Shown piece by piece: positions 1-6,500 of a DNA stretch of 7,203 nt. Under the pieces are notes generated by a model that did no database searches, was not told the DNA's origin, and worked only from the letters and a program-made list of their open reading frames with translations. The translations under genes and the position numbers were made by a program. The stretch covers positions 1 through 7,203 of the forward strand of contig JAJOKQ010000122.1 of assembly GCA_021129785.1 (NCBI GenBank), written 5' to 3'. The stretch comes from Clostridiales bacterium. GTDB lineage: Bacteria; Bacillota; Clostridia; Peptostreptococcales; NVVX01. Position 1 is the first letter of the stretch. Each line of letters begins with the position of its first letter.

Positions 1-84
1 ATTCTCTTTAAGTACAAAAATTCCTGCTTTTTTTCTGCTTGCTATACAGCATTAACTAATATTTCTATTGTCACTACTAAATTA
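1..84 (-). other. 5' leader of an off-window transcription unit
   Basis: This is the stretch transcribed from the perfect promoter, with no gene in it. It is strongly AT-rich. I see no tRNA, rRNA start, recognisable riboswitch core or terminator within the visible bases. It may be the beginning of a longer leader. In related genomes the next gene is often mazG/yabN or a hup-like gene, but none starts before the edge. Confidence 0.4.
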
Positions 85-89
85 TTCAC

Positions 90-118
90 ATTATAGTATC
101 TTTTTATGAGCTTGTCAA
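90..118 (-). promoter_or_regulatory. Perfect-consensus vegetative (sigma-A) promoter firing leftward
   Basis: The minus strand carries TTGACA (118-113), exactly 17 bases, then TATAAT (95-90): every base of both hexamers and the spacing match the sigma-A consensus. Transcription would start near position 83 and run off the left edge. It lies about 50 bases past the flippase stop codon, so it opens a new transcription unit, or reinforces the operon, for a gene beyond the window. Such strong promoters often serve stable RNAs, attenuated leaders or repressed genes. Confidence 0.8.
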
Positions 119-169
119 TAGTTTTAGCCTTTAAAGTTTCGCTAATTCAGTAGATATGCGATACCATTT

Positions 170-1777
170 TTATTTTTTAAACATCATTTTTATTTTTTCT
201 AATTGTTTTAGTAACCTAACACCACCAGGAAAAAGCTCTAAATCTTCTTTTGTTAATGCCTTCGTCACCGCCAACATCGCAATATATACAAGCCCTCCAC
301 AAACTATAGCAATTAATGTAGCTTTATTATTTCCTATCAAATATAATAATTTGTTATAGATGATAAATATCACGATACCCATTACACCCACAGCTAATGC
401 AGGTTTAAGGATAATTTTCAAATAAACCATCTTTGTTTTTGTTTCTTTTTTTACCGAATAATAGTTTAGCACAAAAGCGACGAAATAAGCCACTACAGTG
501 CCTATTGCTGCGCCTTTTACATTCAAGGCCACCATGCCAGTAAGCACATACGTAATTAGTATTTTAACTGTTGCGCCTGCTATTAAGTTTTTTACTGGTA
601 TATGTGGTTTACCTAGACCCTGTAACACGCCAGTTAGTGCTTGTAGCTGTGTTAGAAAAAACACTGTAGGCGATAAAAAAAGTAATATTTGTCCAATTGA
701 ACTAGGTTCTCTAGGAAAAAGCAAAGTCATAATAGGTGTCGCTAGTACAGCTAAACCTACAGATGCAGGTAATCCTATTAGCATTGCCATTTTTAAGCCC
801 ATTTTTGTGTCACATTGTACAGATTTCCAATTATTATCTGTTGCTGCCTCGGATATCACAGGAACTAAGCTTACCGCTAGTGCAATCGTTAGTACTTGTG
901 GTAAGTTAATAAGCGTCATTGCCATTCCTTGCAATTGCCCAAACAAGCTAGTGGCCTCTGCATAAGTAAACCCTATAGACTGAAGCCTCCTAAGTACTAT
1001 AACAGTATCTAGCATATTAATAACAGGTATAATAGCAACTCCTATCGCTATGGGAAAAGCCATTTTCACTAGATTTTTTACAATCTCTGTGGTTGTTTCT
1101 TCAACAGATGTAATAGCGAGATCAGTCTTTGTTATTATATTAGGTGCTTTGCTCTTATATATCATTAGCATTGCTATAAGTCCCATGGATGCACCTGCAA
1201 ACGCACCAAGTACTCCGCCAGCTGCTGCTAACTTAATATTATAGTATCTCAAAAAAAACACAGCTAACATTATACCTATTGTCACCCTTGCCATCTGTTC
1301 TACAATCTGAGATATGGCAGTTGGTTTCATGTCGTTCATGCCTTGAAAATATCCTCTAAAAGATGCAAGTAACGACACTGCAAAAATTGTCGGAGATAGC
1401 GCTAAAATGGCGTAATACGCATGTGGACTTTTAAATAATGTTCTAGCCAAAAATGGTGTTATAAATACCATAAGTACTGAAGCTGTCACTCCTAAAAAGA
1501 GCAATAAAAAAAATGAAGTCTTAAATATTTTATGCGCTCCTTTATAATTGCCTTTAGCACGTTTTTCTGAAACTAGCTTTGATATCGCTGTTGGAAAACC
1601 TGCAGCTGTGAATGCAAGCAAAAAATTAAATACATTATAAGCAATTTGGTAGTATCCCATTCCTTGAGAACCAATAATATTGCCTAAAGGTATTCTAAAA
1701 AATGCGCCTATTACTTTTACAATAATCCCAGCCGCCCCTAAAGCAGCCGCTCCTCTTAAAAAACTATTCTTTTTCAA
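170..1777 (-). CDS. SpoVB/YabM-family multispanning lipid-linked precursor flippase (MOP superfamily)
   Basis: 535 residues, about the length of SpoVB, YabM and MurJ-like proteins (520-545), and hydrophobic throughout, with about 14 predicted membrane segments. Family landmarks: FFRIPLGNIIGSQGMGYYQI (27-45), the cytoplasmic-loop motif SFRGYFQGMNDMKPTA (139-154) followed by QIVEQMARV, LQGLGKPHIPVKN (385-397), and a basic cytoplasmic tail starting LTKEDLELFPGG (508-519). MOP-superfamily members move polyprenyl-linked sugars across the inner membrane; SpoVB is required for spore cortex synthesis, and paralogues serve as lipid II flippases. Position after spoVT matches yabM of Bacillus subtilis, so it may be the YabM orthologue rather than SpoVB itself; sequence alone does not separate the paralogues, so no symbol is given. 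The start is TTG and the stop TAA. The 96-base gap from spoVT contains two stem-loops but no promoter that I can recognise. Confidence 0.88.
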   Translation of the reverse strand: MKKNSFLRGAAALGAAGIIVKVIGAFFRIPLGNIIGSQGMGYYQIAYNVFNFLLAFTAAGFPTAISKLVSEKRAKGNYKGAHKIFKTSFFLLLFLGVTASVLMVFITPFLARTLFKSPHAYYAILALSPTIFAVSLLASFRGYFQGMNDMKPTAISQIVEQMARVTIGIMLAVFFLRYYNIKLAAAGGVLGAFAGASMGLIAMLMIYKSKAPNIITKTDLAITSVEETTTEIVKNLVKMAFPIAIGVAIIPVINMLDTVIVLRRLQSIGFTYAEATSLFGQLQGMAMTLINLPQVLTIALAVSLVPVISEAATDNNWKSVQCDTKMGLKMAMLIGLPASVGLAVLATPIMTLLFPREPSSIGQILLFLSPTVFFLTQLQALTGVLQGLGKPHIPVKNLIAGATVKILITYVLTGMVALNVKGAAIGTVVAYFVAFVLNYYSVKKETKTKMVYLKIILKPALAVGVMGIVIFIIYNKLLYLIGNNKATLIAIVCGGLVYIAMLAVTKALTKEDLELFPGGVRLLKQLEKIKMMFKK

Positions 1778-1782
1778 TTTGT

Positions 1783-1788
1783 CCTCCT
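1783..1788 (-). promoter_or_regulatory. Strong Shine-Dalgarno supporting a TTG start
   Basis: AGGAGG lies 5 bases upstream of TTG (1777-1775), which is followed by AAA AAG AAT, giving an N-terminus MKKNSFLRG. No ATG or GTG is better placed, and the N-terminal sequence fits the flippase family. The TTG is therefore taken as the start. Confidence 0.8.
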
Positions 1789-1802
1789 AGAAAAATCTTC
1801 GT

Positions 1803-1824
1803 GGAAAATTACGATAAATTTTCC
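1803..1824 (-). other. Stem-loop 2 in the spoVT-flippase gap (perfect 8-bp stem)
   Basis: A perfect inverted repeat, GGAAAATT and AATTTTCC, separated by a 6-base loop. Its first two bases are the last two of stem-loop 1, so the two hairpins compete for one GG or stack directly. A run of five U lies 7 bases after the stem, too far for a standard terminator. The flippase SD lies 14 bases beyond the stem and stays free. Confidence 0.5.
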
Positions 1825-1856
1825 TGACAGACGAAATATTACTTTCATCCGCCAGG
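1823..1856 (-). other. Stem-loop 1 in the spoVT-flippase gap (14-bp stem)
   Basis: The minus-strand RNA folds by inspection into an uninterrupted 14-bp stem with a 6-base loop (GUAAUA). The arms start CCUGGCGG and end UGUCAGG; three pairs are G-U and the rest Watson-Crick. It begins 18 bases after the spoVT stop codon. No U-run follows it; the next bases are AAAAUUU. It is therefore not a classical Rho-independent terminator, but it could be a 3'-end protector, processing site or degenerate terminator. Confidence 0.55.
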
Positions 1857-1873
1857 TCATTTTAAACAATGGA

Positions 1874-2422
1874 TTATTCCATTTGTTTAGCCAAAAAAAC
1901 AGCAGCAGTTTGTGCTAGTTTTTCTTCTACCTCTCCCATTGTCACTTCTTTCTCTCTTGAGCATAGTATTACCGAACCAATAGGGTCGCCATGAGTCACA
2001 ATTGGAGCAATTACTTGTGTGATATAGAGCAAATCTTCTTTTTCATTGTCAACAATTGGCTGTTCTTTATAACCTTTTTTAACAAAATCAGTTACTCTAC
2101 CTTCCATTATCCTGTCAAGTTCTTTGCTCACTTTTTTATCTGCATATTCTTTTTTACCATTTCCAGTTACTGATACTACAACATCTCTATCCGTAATAAT
2201 TGCTGTATTCCCTGATGCTTCATGTAGTGATTCTGCATACTTAGTAGCAAATTCACCCAATTCACAAATTGGAGAATACTTTTTAAGTATTACCTCACCT
2301 TCACGATCTGTAAATATTTCTAACGGATCGCCTTCTCTAATACGTAAAGTTCTACGAATTTCTTTTGGTATTACCACTCTGCCTAAATCATCAATTCTTC
2401 TTACTATTCCTCTAGCTTTCAC
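1874..2422 (-). CDS. spoVT: Stage V sporulation protein T, AbrB-family forespore regulator
   Basis: 182 residues, close to the roughly 178 of Bacillus SpoVT. The N-terminal AbrB-type swapped-hairpin DNA-binding domain (about 1-52) is nearly invariant: GIVRRIDDLGRVVIPKEIRR, then TLRIREGDPLEIF and GEVILKKYSPI. The C-terminal half (about 55-182) is the GAF-like sensor domain, with TAIITDRDVVVSV, a conserved GDPIGSVIL and the typical ending TMGEVE...TAAVFLAKQME. SpoVT is a DNA-binding regulator acting in the forespore; in Bacillus it activates and represses members of the sigma-G regulon and affects spore quality and germination. Any GAF ligand is unknown. The start codon is GTG, supported by a strong AGGAGG 8 bases upstream and by the conserved N-terminus MKA(R/T)GIVRRIDDLG. 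It begins 93 bases after prsA, with a candidate sigma-G promoter in the gap. It ends in TAA. Confidence 0.97.
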   Translation of the reverse strand: MKARGIVRRIDDLGRVVIPKEIRRTLRIREGDPLEIFTDREGEVILKKYSPICELGEFATKYAESLHEASGNTAIITDRDVVVSVTGNGKKEYADKKVSKELDRIMEGRVTDFVKKGYKEQPIVDNEKEDLLYITQVIAPIVTHGDPIGSVILCSREKEVTMGEVEEKLAQTAAVFLAKQME

Positions 2423-2430
2423 TCGCGTTG

Positions 2431-2509
2431 CCTCCTACCATTAATTTATTTTCTTCTACTACTGTCAGTTTTATTATTTTGATTTAGCTGATTTTTTATG
2501 CATAGGAGG
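2431..2509 (-). promoter_or_regulatory. Shine-Dalgarno of spoVT and an upstream complementary (anti-SD) arm
   Basis: The spoVT ribosome site is TAGGAGG (2437-2431), a strong SD 8 bases from the GTG start. In the same RNA, just after the prsA stop codon, lies CCTCCTA (2509-2503). It is a perfect 7-base complement, extendable by one U-G pair, with a 65-base loop between the arms. In an mRNA reading through from prsA the pairing would bury the SD. The upstream arm lies outside the candidate sigma-G promoter, so a transcript starting there would lack it. The complementarity is read directly from the sequence; the regulatory role is inferred. Confidence 0.4.
2472..2502 (-). promoter_or_regulatory. 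Candidate sigma-G promoter for spoVT
   Basis: On the minus strand TGCATA (2502-2497) fits the sigma-G -35 pattern (GHATR). After 18 bases comes AATAATA (2478-2472), which matches the -10 pattern CATMMTA at six of seven positions. The start point would fall near 2465, leaving a leader of about 40 bases before the GTG of spoVT. SpoVT is a sigma-G regulon member in Bacillus subtilis, so a forespore promoter is expected here. The gap is AT-rich, which weakens the match. Confidence 0.4.
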
Positions 2510-2515
2510 TAAATA

Positions 2516-3475
2516 TTAAATGTTTTCATTTAGAGTTATTTCGGCATTATTTTTTAATTCTTCTGTATGTGCTTGAAATGATAGTCTTTTCAAATGTAGA
2601 ACTATCGACTCTTTAACTTCGTCGAATTCTAGAATTTCTGTAATTCTATCTTCTAATAGTATAATATGGTATCCAAACATTGAGCTTATTGGTGCACTTA
2701 CTTCTCCAATTTCAAGCGAAAAAGCTGCTTCTTCAAATTCTGGGATCATTCTTCCTCTTCCAAAGAAGCCTAAGTCTCCACCTAATTCTTTGCTTCCTGG
2801 ATCTTCAGAGTACTGCATAGCTAACTCTTTAAAATCTTCACCTTTTTCAATTCTAGCTCTAATTTCATTTGCTAGCTCTTCATCATTTATTAAAATATGG
2901 CTTGCCTTCACTTCTTCAGTATTAAAATATTCTGGATTATCATCATAAAACTTCCTTGCTTCTTCTTCTGTGACTGTTGTATTTTCTATAAAAAACGACA
3001 TGTATTGTTCGATAATATAGTCTTGTTCTATCTGTTTTTTTATAAACTCATCGCTAACACCATGCTCGTCTAATGAGTTTTTAAACTGTTCATCATTTTC
3101 CTTAAATTCCCTAAACGCAGTAAACGCTTCTTCAATTTTTTCATCAGAAACAGTTATTTCATTTTTTGCAGCCTCTTGTAACAATATTTCGTTCATAACT
3201 AGTTTGTCCAATATTTGCTTTTTTACAGATTCAAGCAATGTCTTGCCTGTTCCGTCGTCTTTTTCTAGTATATTTTCTCCAAATTCTTTTTCATAATCAA
3301 TTATTATTAGAGCTAAGTTCTTATTAAAATCCTCAAGCGAAATTCTAGTTCCGTTTACTATCGCAACATCATTTTCTGTAATTTCTTCTGTTTTTGCACA
3401 ACCTATAACCATGCTTGTTGAAAGTAACAGTAGAATACAAATTGCAAATATTTTCTTTAGTTTTAATAATTTCAT
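2516..3475 (-). CDS. prsA: PrsA/SurA-like peptidyl-prolyl isomerase lipoprotein (parvulin type)
   Basis: A foldase lipoprotein of 319 residues from the preferred start; the frame opens three codons earlier at 3484. It has a basic n-region (MKLLKLKK), a hydrophobic stretch (IFAICILLLL) and a lipobox-like VIGC, giving Cys26 as the predicted lipidated residue on the outer face of the membrane. Residues about 35-165 form a SurA-like helical chaperone region (VNGTRISLEDF, then LVMNEILLQEAAKN). A complete parvulin (PpiC) domain lies at about 188-278: EVKASHIL near its start, YSEDPGS and GGDLGFFGRG in the middle, and GYHIILL at its end. The two conserved histidines sit in SHIL and GYHI. PrsA proteins catalyse prolyl cis-trans isomerisation and assist folding of secreted proteins and envelope enzymes after Sec export. 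The gene starts 57 bases after mfd, with no terminator between them. It is absent from this position in Bacillus subtilis. Clients cannot be inferred, and spore-specific use is possible but not shown. Confidence 0.9.
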   Translation of the reverse strand: MKLLKLKKIFAICILLLLSTSMVIGCAKTEEITENDVAIVNGTRISLEDFNKNLALIIIDYEKEFGENILEKDDGTGKTLLESVKKQILDKLVMNEILLQEAAKNEITVSDEKIEEAFTAFREFKENDEQFKNSLDEHGVSDEFIKKQIEQDYIIEQYMSFFIENTTVTEEEARKFYDDNPEYFNTEEVKASHILINDEELANEIRARIEKGEDFKELAMQYSEDPGSKELGGDLGFFGRGRMIPEFEEAAFSLEIGEVSAPISSMFGYHIILLEDRITEILEFDEVKESIVLHLKRLSFQAHTEELKNNAEITLNENI

Positions 3476-3484
3476 ACCTTTCAT

Positions 3485-3489
3485 CTCCT
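3485..3489 (-). promoter_or_regulatory. Shine-Dalgarno sequence that decides the prsA start
   Basis: AGGAG directly abuts the first ATG of the frame (3484-3482), leaving no spacer, so that codon is a poor initiation site. The second in-frame ATG (3475-3473) lies 9 bases downstream of AGGAG, a normal spacing for Firmicutes. The downstream ATG is therefore preferred. Confidence 0.6.
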
Positions 3490-3519
3490 AGTTTTGTTTT
3501 CTTTATCATGCTGCTTAAT

Positions 3520-3525
3520 ATTATA
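3520..3525 (-). promoter_or_regulatory. Possible -10 element upstream of prsA
   Basis: The mfd-prsA gap carries a perfect TATAAT on the minus strand, placed so that a transcript would begin roughly 30-40 bases before the prsA start. No good -35 lies 16-18 bases upstream: the best hexamers there match TTGACA at only two or three positions. The preceding TG abuts the hexamer without the single base of an extended -10. It may be a weak or activator-dependent promoter giving prsA expression independent of mfd, or a chance match in AT-rich DNA. Confidence 0.25.
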
Positions 3526-3532
3526 CATGATT

Positions 3533-6500
3533 TCAGTTCGTTTTAACACCACTAATATTCTCAATCAAATCTTTGAGATTTTGTAAAAACTTGTATTGAT
3601 CTTTTTCTTTAATCTCATACGTTAAGTGAGGATCTTTAGTTGCGTGGAAAACAACTTGCTTACTGTAGATACGCAATACTTCTGAAATGTTCTCAAGGTT
3701 ATTAGAAATCCCATCTCCAAATAATATATAGACATATTTTTCTCTTTGTGTTATAGAAGTTATATTGGCATTTCTTGCTACCGCTTTAGTGTACGAAATT
3801 AACAAAAGGTTCCTTACTGATACGGGTATATCTCCAAATCTATCTTCTACCTCTTCTTCAATTTCGTACATGCTCTCCAAGTCTCTAATTGATGCAATTT
3901 TCTTGTAAATTTCAATTTTTTGGTTTTGATCCCTTATATATTTTTCTGGAATAAATGCATCTACAGATAGTTCTATAGTTGTCTCTATCAATGTTACTTG
4001 TTTTTCTCCTTTTAATTTAGAAACAGCTTCGCTTATCATTTTAACATATAAATCATATCCAATAGATGACATGTTCCCATGTTGCTCACCACCTAATATA
4101 TTCCCAGCACCACGAATTTCTAAATCTCTCATTGCAACTTTAAACCCTGCCCCAAATTCTGTGAACTCCTTTATTGCTTTCAACCTTTTCTCTGCAATTT
4201 CTGTAAGTACTTTGTTTTTTTCATATGTTAAGTATGCATATGCCTGCCTGTTAGTCCGCCCTACCCGACCTCGTAGCTGGTATAGTTGCGACAAGCCTAG
4301 TTTATCTGCATCATGAATAATGATAGTATTAACATTTGAAATATCTAACCCCGTTTCAATAATTGTAGTACATACTAAAATATCGAACTCGCCTTTATAA
4401 TAATCTAACATCAATTTTTCTAGCTGTCTTTCTCCCATCTGCCCATGCGCAACTGCAATTTTTGCTTGCGGAACTAGTTTCGCTAGCTTGTTTGCAATTT
4501 TATGAATACCTTGCACACGGTTATAGACATAATAAATTTGTCCATTCCTTGCGATCTCGCGTGTAATGGCATCTTCAATAATATTGTTATTATGTGCTAT
4601 AACGTATGTTTGAATTGGCAAACGTTCTTCTGGTGGGTCTTCTATGGTGCTTATATCTCTAATCCCAACCATTGACATGTGCAGAGTCCTAGGAATTGGT
4701 GTTGCTGTTAATGTAAGTACGTCAACAGATTTTTTTAGCCTTTTTAGTGCTTCTTTATGTTTTACACCAAATCTCTGCTCTTCATCAACTACTACCAGCC
4801 CCAAATCGTTAAACTCGAGGTCCTTTGATAGAATTCTATGTGTTCCAATTAGAATATCAATGTTTCCTTGTTTAACTGTCTTTATTATTGCCTTTTGTTG
4901 AGCAGGCGTTCTAAACCTACTTAACATCTCGATATTAACTGGAAATCCTGAGAATCTTTGAACAAAAGAATTATAATGCTGTTGTGCCAAAATTGTTGTC
5001 GGTACTAAAACAGCAACTTGTTTATTTCCCATAACAGCTTTAAAGGCAGCTCTAATTGCTACTTCAGTTTTCCCATAGCCTACGTCACCACATAAGAGCC
5101 TATCCATGGCTCTAGGCTTTTCCATGTCCTTTTTAACTTCTTCAATACTAATTAGCTGATCTGCTGTTTCTTCATAAGGAAATAGTGCTTCAAATTGTCT
5201 TTGCCAGTCTGTATCAACCTCAAAAGCATGCCCGATATCATTTTCTCTCTCTGCGTATAGACGCAACAGGTCTTCTGTCATATCTTCAATTGCAGCTTTA
5301 ACACGGGCTTTAGTTTTTATCCATTCAGAGCCTCCCATTTTATTTAATTTGGGTCTGGCTGCTTCACTACCAATATATTTTTGTATTAAATTCATTTGGT
5401 CTGTAGGCACGTATAAATTGTCTTCTCCTGAGTAGCTAATTTTTAGGTAGTCTTTTTTTATCCCTTTTACGATTAGCTCTTCTATCCCGGCATATTTACC
5501 TATTCCATGAGATTCGTGCACAACGAAATCCCCTATTTTGAGTTCTAAGTAATTTGGAATTGCTCTAGCATCATCTCTTTTTCGTTTATTCTTTTTTTGC
5601 TTATGCACACCATAAATTTCGTAGTCTGAAATTAGAACGTATTTAGAATCTACATATTCAAAGCCTTTTTGTATGCTTCCTCTCACAATCGATATATGCC
5701 TAGCTACAATGCTTTGTTCATCTGCTTTAACAAGCGATGCGCTCATTTCTCTTTCTTTTAATAATTCCTCTAGTCTCTTTGCTTTGTCTTCTGTCCCTGG
5801 CAATAATACTATTTTATACCCTCTCTTTAAGAATGCTTTCAATTCTTCCACAAGCACGTTTGTTTTGCCATGGAATGATTGAACATCTCTTGTTACAAAA
5901 TTTGTTATCTCCATTGGTGGAAAGTCTAAATTTTGCTTTGATAGCAAACTCATTGTAATAACCGTGTGTTTCTTAAAGCTTTCAACAATCTCATTATAGG
6001 TGAGAATTCTCTCAGATTGTCCCGGCAATACTTCGCCTCGTTCTAAGAGTGTTTTAAAATTCTCATTAAACTCTGCTGTTAGAACTTCTATCTTCTCTTT
6101 GACTCTACTAGGTTCATCTATAAAAACTAGTGCATCTGGTCTTAAATAATCAATTAAAGATGTTCTTTCCTTGTAAATGTATGGCATATATAGGTCTGCA
6201 CCTTTAAACTGGCTCATTTGCTCTAATTTTTCTATTTTTTGTACAGTCTTTTTTTCTAGCCTCTCCTTTATTGAATCGGAATGCTTCAATTTTGCTTTAT
6301 TTAGTTCTTTTAAAATAGATTTGATTGCCCCTTTAATTTTGCTTGGCTCAAGAATAATTTCAAGCACAGGATAAATACTTATGGTGTCAATTTTTTCAAC
6401 CGATTTTTGTGTTTTTACATCAAAAAAACGAATAGAGTCTACTTCATTATCAAACAGCTCTATTCTAACAGGATGTTCAGTAGATGCTGAAAATACATCG

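Noticed and set aside
8..52. 14-codon minus-strand frame in the leader (start at 52, stop at 8), considered as a leader peptide
   Set aside because: No Shine-Dalgarno sequence before the ATG and no run of regulatory codons. Probably chance.
124..145. Possible terminator after the flippase gene (TTAGC / GCTAA arms, 12-base loop)
   Set aside because: Five base pairs with a large loop and no U-tract. The -35 box of the next promoter follows almost at once. Not supportable as a terminator.
498..965. 155-codon plus-strand open frame inside the flippase gene
   Set aside because: Lies wholly antisense to a well-supported membrane protein gene, has no recognisable domain, and its open frame follows from the codon composition of the real gene.
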